A stretch of DNA of 64,000 nucleotides from Arenicola marina. Taxonomy: Eukaryota > Annelida > Polychaeta > Arenicolidae. The DNA lies in NCBI GenBank assembly GCA_964019135.1, contig OZ025261.1:36632820-36696819 (forward strand), read 5' to 3'. Position 1 is the stretch's first letter. Each line of letters opens with the position of its first letter. Below the pieces are notes generated by a model. It saw nothing but the letters and a program-made list of their open reading frames with translations. It was not told the origin of the DNA and did no database searches. Position numbers and translations under genes: made by a program. This document shows positions 45,154-55,262 of this stretch, piece after piece.

Positions 45154-45328
45154 TGAAATGGATGTGTAAACTTGCTTAACGTGCTTTTGTCACTATTATG
45201 TATGCCGTATACACCATTGTAATGTTTCATTGGGTTAAATAAAAAAATAAAAAAAAAAAAAAAAAAAAATATCTATACAAATTTGTTTTTTGAGGTCGCT
45301 GAATTCTAAAAAAAAATCAATATGGAGT

Positions 45329-46260
45329 ATCCAGGAGCAAGGGATCAGCCATTTTCCAAGAGGTCGGACAAGGTCTATACAATAATAAACAATATTTCCA
45401 AAACTAACAGGGATCACTCTGCTTAAGTTTATGTATGGGTTTGCGGGGTCAAAGAATTCGAAAAGTCACCGCGTTCAGTGTGCAAGAGCAAGGCGCCATA
45501 GCTCAGTTTGCCATAATGGCGCCTATTTCACCAAAAACACACATATTTTGGAAATCCAAGAGGTGTAGGAACGCTATTGGTCTCGAGATCTGGATTCATT
45601 TTACTAAGATTGTATGTCCTGGATACGCAATAATGACTTTCTGAAGTCTTCGACCTCCAAAACCTATGGGGGCCGGCCCGACAGCTCAGTGGGTTAGAGC
45701 GCTCGCATTGAGTGCTCTGGTCAACTGAGAGCCTAACGGCACGTGGGTCGGTGGTTCGAGCCCTGCTGTGGCCATGTCTGTGTGGTCGCAGGATAAAGAT
45801 CCCATGTCTTTCTTCGTAAAGAGTAGGGGTTACCCCCGGGCACATGGCTCCACTCTCCCTTCCTTCTCCCATTGACGCGATATGACCAAAAGTGGTTAAA
45901 GCGTCCTGATTAACCAACCAACCGAAACCTCCAAAACCTATGTATAGATATAGGTATCAACATAATGGTTCTACGTACGCTTCTTAGATTTCGACATGTT
46001 TAAGTATATATCAGTGCTAGCTAGCCTTGCCCGCCATCTTGAAAAGTGGCGAATGCGCGTGGGTCCTGGACACTCAAGAACGATTTTTTTAAGTATTCGA
46101 CCCTAAGAACCTATGTTTAGGTATCAAAATAATGGTTTTATGTCTCTTAGTTTTCGAGATATTAAGAAAATTGCTCCTGGATACTCAATAAATAAATGAC
46201 ATTTTCGTACACGAAAACCTATGGGTACACATCGAAATAGCAGTTTCGGACATCTGTCCC
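45329..46260. repeat. decayed tandem array of a ~150-bp unit, invaded by LINE and SINE
   Basis: Phrases of a common unit recur with divergence: (T)CCTGGATAC-CAATAA, AAGT-TTCGACC, AAAACCTATG, GGTATCAA-ATAATGGTT, CTTAG-TTTCGAGAT, and GCCAT-TTG-AA-GGCG. An outlying copy precedes the LINE (39349-39390). The LINE and the SINE both inserted inside this array. Confidence 0.5.
45669..45926 (+). mobile_element. tRNA-derived SINE with 16-bp target-site duplication
   Basis: The head resembles a tRNA: A-box CAGCTCAGTGGGTTAGAGCG and B-box GGTTCGAGCCC. The body ends in a TTAACCAACCAACC tail. It is flanked by perfect direct repeats ACCTCCAAAACCTATG (45653-45668 and 45927-45942). The internal promoter implies RNA polymerase III transcription; LINE-mediated insertion is the known mechanism for such elements. 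Confidence 0.88.
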
Positions 46261-46693
46261 AAATTTCATGCTTTTACCCCAATTTTTGTTCGCTTATCCG
46301 CTGGACTATGACGGCATTTAATCACCTGACATTCTGTAGTACAATTCGGTCAGACTCGACTCCATGTGCTTAATGGGCAGCTAGAATAGATCTACGGACG
46401 TGCACAAGGGTCGAACAAACGAATGGAAGTGTTTGCAACACTTAGCATTCATAATTTAAAATACAGTATGGAAACATAATTATTTGTTACATTTGGCGGA
46501 AAGGCAGGTTTTCCTTTCCTTCTTAAATTGGAGGATACACTTTAAAGGCGGTTTGTCTCGAAAAGACAGACTGGTTCCCAGCGAAACTCACTCCTTTCTG
46601 CAGCAAATAGAGTAAGCGTATTAATGATTTGAATAGATTCCAAACGTACTTAATAGCAATACTATTATGAAGACTCACTTTAATGACGCGGAA
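46261..46693. other. no gene recognised
   Basis: AT-rich sequence without a notable frame, between the decayed tandem array and the LTR element's target region. Confidence 0.5.
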
Positions 46694-46795
46694 TTAATTA
46701 ACATGTATTTGCTGACTGAAACCAAAGAACATTAGCCCCGAATACAATGAGAGGAAGCTATGCCAGACAATGGAAGTGAAATGATGGCGGCAGCA

Positions 46796-46946
46796 CATCC
46801 AGAAAGTACACGAAACAGAAACGTTTCCCGCTTTAATCAGCAATTCCTCTGCCAATTTTTTAAACTTTGCTGCATACTTCTGGGATTTCCTGCGGGGGTT
46901 CTTTTGCATATAGTAGCCCACAGCATTTTTCATCAACCTTCGTCGA
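46796..46946 (-). CDS. possible exon fragment interrupted by the LTR element
   Basis: On the minus strand a basic, coding-looking frame (RRLMKNAVGYYMQKNPRRK..., then AAKFKKLAEELL) reads from the LTR insertion site at 46946 towards 46796. On the far side of the element, beyond 55262, the same frame continues for about nine codons before a stop. I do not recognise the protein, and splice borders are weak, so it may be a pseudo-exon or a fragment of an older transposon. Confidence 0.25.
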
Positions 46947-48141
46947 TGTGGCAGAGCCACTATTTATATTCTGTCATAATGTATTCGTGTTTGGTTTAAT
47001 GTTTAATCGGTAGGGTATACTCAACGCATTGAGATTTTGAGGGTCGCCATCTAGCGATGGAATGGTAATTCTGGTGTGACGTCGTCGTGTGACGTCGTGT
47101 GACGCGTTATCCGGTCTGGGAAATTGAACATTTTACGAACAAGAAAGCGAAGTACAAGGGACCAGACAAAATCCTAGGAAATCTCTGCCATCCTGCGTGA
47201 TGGGAACAGTTTACATACATTTAAAGGTAAATACATGCGTGTGTTTAACGTGTATGATGTTATTTTTGGGATTGATGGTGGTATTTTGTATATTTTTATG
47301 TAATTGTGGAAACATGTGCCGGCATTGTGCTAAACGGCGAGATGGTAACTTATCGGAGCGTCACTGGTTGAACTGTATGCAAGTTAGGTCTGCAATTGTG
47401 TTAACGTGCGACCAGGTAGACGTTTGATATCTGGGAATATATGTATATATGTGAAAATAAGTGAGACTTTCTTGTGGAAATAGTATTTGTCGCCAATGGA
47501 AATTCGTATTAAATTCACCACGTGTTTACAATTGGGGATAAGAGGCGCCAAAGTTTAGTTACCTCCCCTTTAGTGTGAACTGTGTCGTAATGGCGGTGTA
47601 TATCCTTTGGTGCATAGATTTGACTGGAAAACTGAAGACTGCTGTGTGAACAGATGAAACTTGAAAGCACCCGCCGCTAACCCGGTGGTCAGTATTTGTT
47701 GTTTTTGTCCGCCATCTTGGAATTGAGTTCCAAATATTTTATTTAGTAATGCGTTTCGTGTGTTAATAGTAGCTGCAGTATAATGAACTTTGGTTTTGAC
47801 CAAGCTAGGTTGTGATTTAGTGTTCACGACGGGTAGAACAGTGGTTCTAGCTATAACTTAAGACTTGTTCTTTTCAAGCCGAATAACAGTTTGTTTATAG
47901 TGTCTATTGAGATTTAACCTTGCTTGTTGGCTTATCATATTAATTTGATTACATAGATTGGTTCAATACATGGTCTCTGTCTGACTGGTATTAATATTAT
48001 AGCAGGTGGTTAATTTGTTTCCTGGATTTTCAGGGTGTTTTCCCGGTACTTAACCGGTGCTTAACGGGTGTTTTACGGACAACCGAATAAACCATCAACC
48101 TTATCTGGCGTTTGTGTTGCCTCACCATCAACATCACTACA
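46947..48141 (+). repeat. 5' LTR (1,195 bp)
   Basis: TGTGGCAGAG...CATCACTACA. It differs from the 3' LTR by a 10-bp extra GACGTCGTGT unit near 47090 and a few substitutions. A 76-codon frame with one hydrophobic segment is present from 47200. Confidence 0.97.
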
Positions 48142-48145
48142 GTTT

Positions 48146-48163
48146 TGGTGTCAGAAGTGGGGT
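48146..48163 (+). other. primer-binding site
   Basis: TGGTGTCAGAAGTGGGG begins with TGG, complementary to a tRNA CCA end, five bases after the 5' LTR. The tRNA is not identified. Confidence 0.7.
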
Positions 48164-48664
48164 TGATGTGTGTTGGTCAAAACTCAAACGTCAGGGATGC
48201 CGGCGACAACTCCCTTCATCGGTGGTAGCTGTTGGCGTCGTCAGCTGTGACCTGAAGCAGAGCCGAAGCACCCCTACAGGCAGCCGAGCCACAAGATTCT
48301 TCGTGGGCGGTTACAGTTCAACCGCCGGGGAAGCCGCTTTACGAGAGGAGAACTTTGTCATTATGACCTTGTTGTGGATGTGTTAGCCCCAGTTGATTCG
48401 TGTGATTATATGTACGTCATGCATGTTGTCTTGATGTGTATCCAATCCAACGGTATTTAGTCACCTTTAGTGGCCTATTGGTTTGATTGATCTTATTGTG
48501 GTGTGTGGAACGGGCTACGTATAGCATATGTAGGATATGGTATGTTGTTGCATTCTTGGGAGTCGTGTCATCGTAAGCTGGAAGCTGTTAATTTCGGATG
48601 AGCGGCAGGTAGAGCGGTGAGACAAGACAGCGGTGTTTGTTAGAAACGTGAGGCACGAGTGACG

Positions 48665-49692
48665 ATGGGGGAGCCAAAGGCGAGTGGAGAGGTTTTACTT
48701 GACGAAATTGACGAAGAGTCAGTTTCCAGCCAGGATGGTCTAGTGGATCAACTCGTGGATGTCAAACGGAGACTTAGCTATCTGGAGATGTCACCGGAAC
48801 CGGAACCTTCCACCCAGAAGCTTGCGACCGTCGTGTACACCCCAAGAAGGCTTCCCCTGTTCGATGGGGGAGCCCCCCTCTTGAAGATTGGCGACGGGAA
48901 GCAAGGGCAGCGTTAGACGCTCAGAGACTGTATGGGGAAGGAGCCGCCGACTTCCTGTTGAGCCACCTGGACGGCGCCGCCAAGAAGGAAGTCAGGTACG
49001 CGGAATGGCACGACAGGAGAGACGGCGCGGCGATTTTCAAACTTCTTGCAGAACGGTTTGGCGAAAAGAGGACGGCGTCTGAACTGCTGGATACGTTTTA
49101 CGCAAGGCGTCAGAAGGAGTCGGAGACGCTGCAAGATTTTTCCCACGGACTGATGCAGCTGATAGACAAGGCTGTTGAGCGCGATCCCCACTGTCTTCCG
49201 GAACGGGACCGTACCATGAGAGACACGTTTGCGGAGAAGGTTTATGATCCCAGTCTGAGGAGAGAGCTCAAGAGAAGGATCAGAGACTGTCCAGCGGAGC
49301 GCTGGACAGAAGACGGGGAATTCTACCAGGAAAGACCTCGAACCCAAAAACCCCATCGTTCCAACGAGGTACAAGCGGTGGATCTTTATCAGAAGCAACT
49401 AGATGTTCTCATGGAGGGACAGAGGAAACTCCAGATACAGATGGAGGAGCAGCAGCGACTGCTAAGAGAACTTCAAGCAGGACAACCCTTCCGAGGCCAG
49501 GACTCTACACTACGGTGTTACTACTGTAACCGGGCAGGGCATCTAAACAGGGACTGTAGGAAAATGAAGTCGGACCAGAGGTTCTCAACCAGCCGACCGG
49601 ACACTTATCAGCCGAGAGACCCAACTGGTGAAACCCGCTCCACGCAGAGAAGAGAAGAGAGAGCTGTCCCAAACGAAGGTCACCTGCTGTAG
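48665..49692 (+). pseudogene. gag: gag with a one-base frameshift
   Basis: The start is the ATG at 48665 (MGEPKASGEV...). The frame reads to a stop at 48916, but from about 48870 the conserved continuation lies in the next frame (EDWRREARAALDAQRL...), which is open to 49692. The switch falls in the run GATGGGGGAGCCCCCC at about 48864-48878, so a single-base loss or gain in a homopolymer is likely; an assembly error is possible. The C-terminal part has a capsid-like region, a glutamine-rich coiled coil and one CCHC zinc knuckle (49516-49557, C-x2-C-x4-H-x4-C), which binds genomic RNA. Gag forms the particle of the element. Confidence 0.85.
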
Positions 49693-52600
49693 AGAGCCAG
49701 ACGGTGGGTGAAGAAGGCAAGAATGGCTCAGCGGAACGGCGTACGACGAAGGTCTCGATCGTGGGCAAGCGACCAACCACTACAGTGAAGATCGGCGGTG
49801 TTCTCCTGAACGGACTCATCGATACTGGGTCAATGGTGACTACCGTAACAGAGTCAGTCTACCGACAGCAACTCCGTCCACGAGGGGTTGGTCTGCAAGA
49901 GGGGAGCTGGTTCACTTTACACGGAGCCAACGGACTGGAAATCCCCTTTGTCGGGGTGATCGTGTGCGACGTACAGTTGATGTCCACAGAGTTGAAAGGA
50001 GTTACTCTTCTCGTAGCGCGCGATAACCCAACACTGGTCCAACAACGAGCTGACGTTCCTATCCTGATTGGCACAAACGTCCTGGAACATGTTTCGTCAC
50101 TTGATGGTGTGCTACACGGAGTGAACAAGACAACCCAGAAGAAGTCAGGGATTGCTCGTGTCGCAGGTCACCAGCTGGCTGAGGCAAACAGCATCTCCAT
50201 GATCAAAGTCACGGGACCGCGGGGTGGCTTGTCTTTAATAGAGCCCATGAGAAGCATGAACTACCCAGGTTTGATGGTGGCGCCAACCCTGGTGAATGCA
50301 AAAGGAAGCGTTGTCTACTTGCAGCTGTTGAATATCACGAACACAGACATTCCGTTACGAGCGGGAACGTCATTAGCGACCTACCACCCAGCCTTAGATG
50401 TCGGACAGAACGAGATGGATTTCCGGATCCAGACAAATGAAATCATCGTTTCCAGAAATGAAGGGATCTGCCCGTCGCCGTGCCCTAGCTCTGCTGTGTC
50501 TGAGGATATGCCAGATGTCAACCTTGATGGATTTAGAGAAACGGCCGCAGAGCTAGCAGAGGCCCGGAGGATCCTCTGTAAATACCGTGACGTCTTCATC
50601 AAAGACGGTGATGACCTTGGATGCAGCAAGACGATTCAGCATGTGATACGTACTGAAGATGACCAACCCGTTAGACAACCGTACAGACGTATACATCCCC
50701 ATGACTGGGTCGAAGTGAAGAAGCACCTGCAAGAGCTGTTGGCAAAGGGCGTGATAAAAGAAAGTACGTCACCATATGCATCTCCGGTTGTTGTCGCGAG
50801 GAAGAAGTCGGGGGAACTCCGACTGTGCATCGATTACCGGAAGTTGAATTCCAAGGTAAAGCGCGATTCATTTCCGCTGCCTCGGATAGAAGAAGTCTTG
50901 GAGGTGATGAAGGGTGCCAAGCTCTTTTCGACACTGGATCTAGCGGCAGCTTATAACCAAGTCGAAGTCCATCCTGCCGATCGTGAGAAGACTGCTTTCA
51001 TTACGCCTATGGGACTCTACGAGTATCAGCGAATGCCATTTGGTTTGTCCAACGCGCCGGCCACGTTTTCCCGGCTCATGGCTCATGTGTTTAGCGAGGA
51101 GGTGTTTGAACTTCTTTTGGGGTATCTCGATGACATAATCATCTACAGTCGGGATGTCCAGGAACACCTACAAAGACTTGAAATTGTACTCTCCCGTCTC
51201 TCGCAACACGGTCTGAAAATTCGCGCGGACAAGTGTAAGTTCTTCGGAGAGAGAGTTCAGTTTCTGGGTCATGAAGAGACTAAAGATGGAGTCAAGCCCA
51301 CTGAAGACAAAGTTCTGGCAGTCACCAACTGGCCTGTGCCGGAGACCGTTAAGCAGCTTAGGACCTTTTTAGGATTTGCTGCGTACTACCGACGTTTCGT
51401 CAAGAACTTTAGCAAGATTGCCGCGTCACTCAACGCCCTGGTGGGAAAATTCGCCAAGCAGAAGCGTCACCGCGGAGAGATGAGTATCAAGTCCCACTGG
51501 ACGGAAGATCATCAGGCAGCTTTTGACGAGTTGAAGGAAGCCCTCACCTCGGATTCAATACTAGCATACCCGGATTTCTCATTACCCTTTGTCGTGGAAG
51601 TAGATGCCTCACATCACGGGCTTGGAGCAATCCTGAGCCAGGACCAAGACGGCCAACGTAAGACGATCGCCTATGCAAGCCGAAGTCTGCGTGGAGGAGA
51701 AAGAAACATGGAACGCTACAGCTCGAAAAAGTTGGAGCTGCTCGCATTGAAGTGGGCAATTACTGAGAAATTTCGTGAATATCTGTGGCATAGTCAGTTT
51801 GTGGTGTTGACGGACAACAACCCACTCACATACTTGAGGAGTAAACAGAAGCTGCCCGCTTTGGAGCAGCGATGGGCGTCCGCACTTGCGTCCTTCAACT
51901 TCCAGATCAAGTACAAACCCGGGCGTCAGAACCAGAATTGTGATGCTTTGTCACGGCAAGAACAACGACCCTGGGAGGACGACGATGAGGAGCAGGTGTC
52001 TGAAAAGCTGTCAACGATAGCGCAGTGCTCGTCTCTACCCGATGAGTTGCATGAGGTCATCTGTTCTGAGATTTCGGTACACCCGGTGAACACCGATATG
52101 TTTCCCGCCACCGCACTGCCCGCACTCCCACGTGGCGATGTCAAGAAACTCCAGGAGCAGGACCCTGTCTTGGGAAAAGTCTTACAGTGGGTGCAAACAA
52201 GACGGAGACCTAGCTTAGCAGTGAGGAGTGAAGAATCCCTTGAAACACAACTCTTGTTGCGACAGTGGGAGCGACTACGTCTGGAGGATGGAGTGCTGGT
52301 GCGAGAAGTGCAAGATCCAGTGTTAGGACCCCTCCGGCAAGTGGTAGTGCCAACCGAACTGCGGACGCGAGTAATTCGAGGACTCCATGACAACCATGGT
52401 CATCAAGGTGTAGACCGGACGACCACCTTAATACGCTCCCGGTGTTACTGGCCGAAGATGCACGCTGAGGTTCAGGAGTGGATTGCGAATTGTGGTCGGT
52501 GTCAACTTGGAAAGTTAGAGCGAGTGAAGACACCGATGGGTTCCATACTTGCAACCAGGCCCTTAGAGGTTGTCGCGATGGACTTCACGATGCTAGAGAA

Positions 52601-53912
52601 AGCCTCAAGTGGTCTGGAAAACGTGCTTGTACTCACAGACGTGTTTACCAAGTTTTGCGTCACGGTTCCAACAAAAGACCAGAAGTCAACAACAGTGGCC
52701 AAAGTCCTCGTGAAGGAGTGGTTCGTCAAGTTTGGACCACCTCTACGACTTCACTCTGACCAAGGCCGAGATTTTGAAGCCCACCTAATCAAGGACCTCT
52801 GCAGCATTTATGACATCGCAAAGTCCCGCACCACGCCCTACCATCCCGCAGGAAATGGCCACTGTGAAAGATTCAACAGGACTATGCACGACTTGCTAAG
52901 AACGCTGGAACCCAAACACAAGCGGAAGTGGCCTGAGTACCTCGAACAGCTGACCTTCTTCTACAACACGACCCCGCATGCGTCCACCGGCTTCTCCCCA
53001 TTCTATCTCTTGTTTGGAAGGGATGCTCGATTACCGGTAGACGCCTTGCTTGGGCACGTGCAAGAATACGACGAGACTGAAGGCGATGGCTGGATGGAGA
53101 ACCATCTACGGAAGCTCCGGGACGCCCATGCCATTGTTCAAGAGCGACTGAGAGCAGCGGCCCGTAGAAGAAAAGCTGCGCATGACAAGGGAGCGAAGGA
53201 GATGCCGTTGACCCTGGGAACACGCGTCTTCTTACGAAACCACCCAACCGGACGAAACAAGATACAGGACAAGTACCGTTCTCAAGCCTTCAAAGTCATC
53301 ACCAAGGTGGACGGCAAGGACGTATACGAAGTTGAACCTGCTGACGGTTTTGGCCGAAGCAAGTGGGTGAATCGGGCAGAGATTAGACCGTACAGAGGAC
53401 TGGTTCTAGAAGATGTACAACCCTCGGAGGAGCGACCTGAAGATCCCGCATCGGTCCAGACCTTGGAACAACCGAAAGTAAACTCTGCCGACGAGTCTTC
53501 AGACCTGGAGGATGACTTTGCCCTGATCGTGAGGAGAGGCCCAGTTAGAAAGTGCCGTGGAGCTGTGTACACTCTCAGGGAGGCGACAACCCCGCTAGCG
53601 GCACAAGGGACCCCAGGAACACAGATTCAGGTTAACCCGGAGGAGCGTGAAGACAACGAGGCTACCGAAGAGACTCTCGAGATCGCGGGAAACGAGGCCA
53701 TTGACGAGGCTCCCGAACCCAACTTTGGTGAGGCTCCCGAACTCAACTTTGGTGAGGCTCCCGAACTCAACTTGGATCAGGGTCCAGAACTCAACTTGGA
53801 TGAGACACTTGCTGAAACACCGATTGTGAGAAGGAGTACCCGAATTACACTGGGGATTCACCCGAATCCATTCCACTTACCGAAGTCTACTGTCAATGAG
53901 ATATGGGTTTAA
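49632..53912 (+). CDS. pol: pol polyprotein: protease, reverse transcriptase, RNase H, integrase
   Basis: An open frame in the -1 phase relative to gag, overlapping it by about 60 bp, with no stop until 53912. Counting from the first GTG at 49704, the aspartic protease has DTGS at 40-43. RT has LRLCIDYRKLN, STLDLAAAYNQVEV, MPFGLSNAPATF and YLDD at 474-477. RNase H has VEVDASHHGLGA and LTDNNPL. The integrase has an HHCC zinc finger starting near His895, then Asp979, Asp1019 and Glu1055, a DD35E triad. A basic region follows (LRNHPTGRNKIQDKYRS). The tail carries tandem EAPELNFG-type octapeptides before the stop. Products cut and integrate the cDNA. Expression probably depends on -1 frameshifting at 49668-49674. 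All catalytic residues seen are intact. Confidence 0.96.
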   Translation, partial: NPLHAEKRRESCPKRRSPAVESQTVGEEGKNGSAERRTTKVSIVGKRPTTTVKIGGVLLNGLIDTGSMVTTVTESVYRQQLRPRGVGLQEGSWFTLHGANGLEIPFVGVIVCDVQLMSTELKGVTLLVARDNPTLVQQRADVPILIGTNVLEHVSSLDGVLHGVNKTTQKKSGIARVAGHQLAEANSISMIKVTGPRGGLSLIEPMRSMNYPGLMVAPTLVNAKGSVVYLQLLNITNTDIPLRAGTSLATYHPALDVGQNEMDFRIQTNEIIVSRNEGICPSPCPSSAVSEDMPDVNLDGFRETAAELAEARRILCKYRDVFIKDGDDLGCSKTIQHVIRTEDDQPVRQPYRRIHPHDWVEVKKHLQELLAKGVIKESTSPYASPVVVARKKSGELRLCIDYRKLNSKVKRDSFPLPRIEEVLEVMKGAKLFSTLDLAAAYNQVEVHPADREKTAFITPMGLYEYQRMPFGLSNAPATFSRLMAHVFSEEVFELLLGYLDDIIIYSRDVQEHLQRLEIVLSRLSQHGLKIRADKCKFFGERVQFLGHEETKDGVKPTEDKVLAVTNWPVPETVKQLRTFLGFAAYYRRFVKNFSKIAASLNALVGKFAKQKRHRGEMSIKSHWTEDHQAAFDELKEALTSDSILAYPDFSLPFVVEVDASHHGLGAILSQDQDGQRKTIAYASRSLRGGERNMERYSSKKLELLALKWAITEKFREYLWHSQFVVLTDNNPLTYLRSKQKLPALEQRWASALASFNFQIKYKPGRQNQNCDALSRQEQRPWEDDDEEQVSEKLSTIAQCSSLPDELHEVICSEISVHPVNTDMFPATALPALPRGDVKKLQEQDPVLGKVLQWVQTRRRPSLAVRSEESLETQLLLRQWERLRLEDGVLVREVQDPVLGPLRQVVVPTELRTRVIRGLHDNHGHQGVDRTTTLIRSRCYWPKMHAEVQEWIANCGRCQLGKLERVKTPMGSILATRPLEVVAMDFTMLEKASSGLENVLVLTDVFTKFCVTVPTKDQKSTTVAKVLVKEWFVKFGPPLRLHSDQGRDFEAHLIKDLCSIYDIAKSRTTPYHPAGNGHCERFNRTMHDLLRTLEPKHKRKWPEYLEQLTFFYNTTPHASTGFSPFYLLFGRDARLPVDALLGHVQEYDETEGDGWMENHLRKLRDAHAIVQERLRAAARRRKAAHDKGAKEMPLTLGTRVFLRNHPTGRNKIQDKYRSQAFKVITKVDGKDVYEVEPADGFGRSKWVNRAEIRPYRGLVLEDVQPSEERPEDPASVQTLEQPKVNSADESSDLEDDFALIVRRGPVRKCRGAVYTLREATTPLAAQGTPGTQIQVNPEEREDNEATEETLEIAGNEAIDEAPEPNFGEAPELNFGEAPELNLDQGPELNLDETLAETPIVRRSTRITLGIHPNPFHLPKSTVNEIWV
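49668..49674 (+). promoter_or_regulatory. candidate -1 ribosomal frameshift site at gag/pol junction
   Basis: C CCA AAC in the gag frame fits the X XXY YYZ slippery rule and lies in the gag/pol overlap, 18 nt before the gag stop. Pol is in exactly the -1 frame. A downstream pseudoknot was not assessed. Confidence 0.65.
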
Positions 53913-54052
53913 ATAATGTATTTGCTTTGTGTTATCAGTGTATTGGCAGTTGCACTAGTAGGATCGTCTCAGTCAGCTGAATGCAACTGGACAGAAACCA
54001 GTACATAGGACTGGCTTGAAGGGTTTTTGTTTTGTTTCGTTTCTTTTGAATG

Positions 54053-54077
54053 AGAAAGCGAAAAAAGTTGGGGTGGA
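54053..54077 (+). other. polypurine tract
   Basis: A purine-only run with one or two T interruptions (GAAAGCGAAAAAAGTTGGGG plus TGGA) directly before the 3' LTR; it primes plus-strand synthesis. Confidence 0.75.
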
Positions 54078-55262
54078 TGTGGCAGAGCCACTATTTATAT
54101 TCTGTCATAATGTATTCGTGTTTGGTTTAATGTTTAATCGGTAGGGTATACTCAACGCATTGAGATTTTGAGGGTCGCCATCTAGCGATGGAATGGTAAT
54201 TCTGGTGTGACGTCGTCGTGTGACGCGTTATCCGGTCTGGGAAATTGAACATTTTACGAACAAGAAAGCGAAGTACAAGGGACCAGACAAAATCCTGGGA
54301 AATCTCTGCCATCCTGCGTGATGGGAACAGTTTACATACATTTAAAGGTAAATACATGCGTGTGTTTAACGTGTATGATGTTATTTTTGGGATTGATGGT
54401 GGTATTTTGTATATTTTTATGTAATTGTGGAAACATGTGCCGGCATTGTGTTAAACGGCGAGATGATAACTTATCGGAGCGTCACTGGTTGAACTGTATG
54501 CAAGTTAGGTCTGCAATTGTGTTAACGTGCGACCAGGTAGACGTTTGATATCTGGGAATATATGTATATATGTGAAAATAAGTGAGACTTTCTTGTGGAA
54601 ATAGTATTTGTCGCCAATGGAAATTCGTATTAAATTCACCACGTGTTTACAATTGGGGATAAGAGGCGCCAAAGTTTAGTTACCTCCCCTTTAGTGTGAA
54701 CTGTGTCGTAATGGCGGTGTATATCATTTGGTGCATAGATTTGACTGGAAAACTGAAGACTGCTGTGTGAACAGATGAAACTTGAAAGCACCCGCCGCTA
54801 ACCCGGTGGTCAGTATTTGTTGTTTTTGTCCGCCATCTTGGAATTGAGTTCCAAATATTTTATTTAGTAATGCGTTTCGTGTGTTAATAGTAGCTGCAGT
54901 ATAATGAACTTTGGTTTTGACCAAGCTAGGTTGTGATTTAGTGTTCACGACGGGTAGAACAGTGGTTCTAGCTATAACTTAAGACTTGTTCTTTTCAAGC
55001 CGAATAACAGTTTGTTTATAGTGTCTATTGAGATTTAACCTTGCTTGTTGGCTTATCATATTAATTTGATTACATAGATTGGTTCAATACATGGTCTCTG
55101 TCTGACTGGTATTAATATTATAGCAGGTGGTTAATTTGTTTCCTGGATTTTCAGGGTGTTTTCCCGGTACTTAACCGGTGCTTAACGGGTGTTTTACGGA
55201 CAACCGAATAAACCATCAACCTTATCTGGCGTTTGTGTTGCCTCACCATCAACATCACTACA
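54078..55262 (+). repeat. 3' LTR (1,185 bp)
   Basis: Nearly identical to the 5' LTR; see that entry. It ends CATCACTACA, followed by the TCGA duplication. Confidence 0.97.

Larger units (their letters stand above)
39429..45268 (+). mobile_element. full-length L1-like non-LTR retrotransposon
   Basis: A 5,840-bp insertion flanked by perfect 14-bp target-site duplications ATATCTATACAAAT (39415-39428 and 45269-45282) and ending in an A-rich tail (45235-45268). It carries a short 83-bp 5' UTR, ORF1 (440 codons), a 533-bp spacer, ORF2 (1,261 codons) and a short 3' UTR. Both ORFs are open from start to stop, so the copy is young and possibly mobile. An APE endonuclease, an L1-type RRM ORF1 and a poly(A) tail place it in the L1 group; which subclade (for example Tx1-like) I cannot decide. 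It lies about 0.8 kb upstream of the THYN1 start, in opposite orientation. Confidence 0.95.
46947..55262 (+). mobile_element. Ty3/gypsy LTR retrotransposon
   Basis: An 8.3-kb element with two LTRs starting TG and ending CA, flanked by a 4-bp duplication TCGA (46943-46946 and 55263-55266). Order is LTR, primer-binding site, gag, pol (protease-RT-RNase H-integrase), polypurine tract, LTR. Integrase after RNase H defines the Ty3/gypsy order. No chromodomain or envelope-like frame was found. The LTRs differ by only about four substitutions and a 10-bp indel, so insertion was recent. gag has a frameshift, so this copy is probably not autonomous as assembled. Confidence 0.97.

Noticed and set aside
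45669..45760. Genuine tRNA gene
   Set aside because: A and B boxes are present, but the cloverleaf is incomplete and the sequence continues into a SINE body with target-site duplications.
45528..45917. 129-codon minus-strand frame
   Set aside because: It is antisense to the SINE and the decayed repeat; no independent support.
48057..48386. 109-codon frame spanning the LTR end and leader
   Set aside because: It crosses the LTR boundary and the primer-binding site; it is untranslated leader of the retroelement.
53647..53829. Short frame at the 3' end of pol
   Set aside because: A shadow frame of the tandem octapeptide tail of pol.
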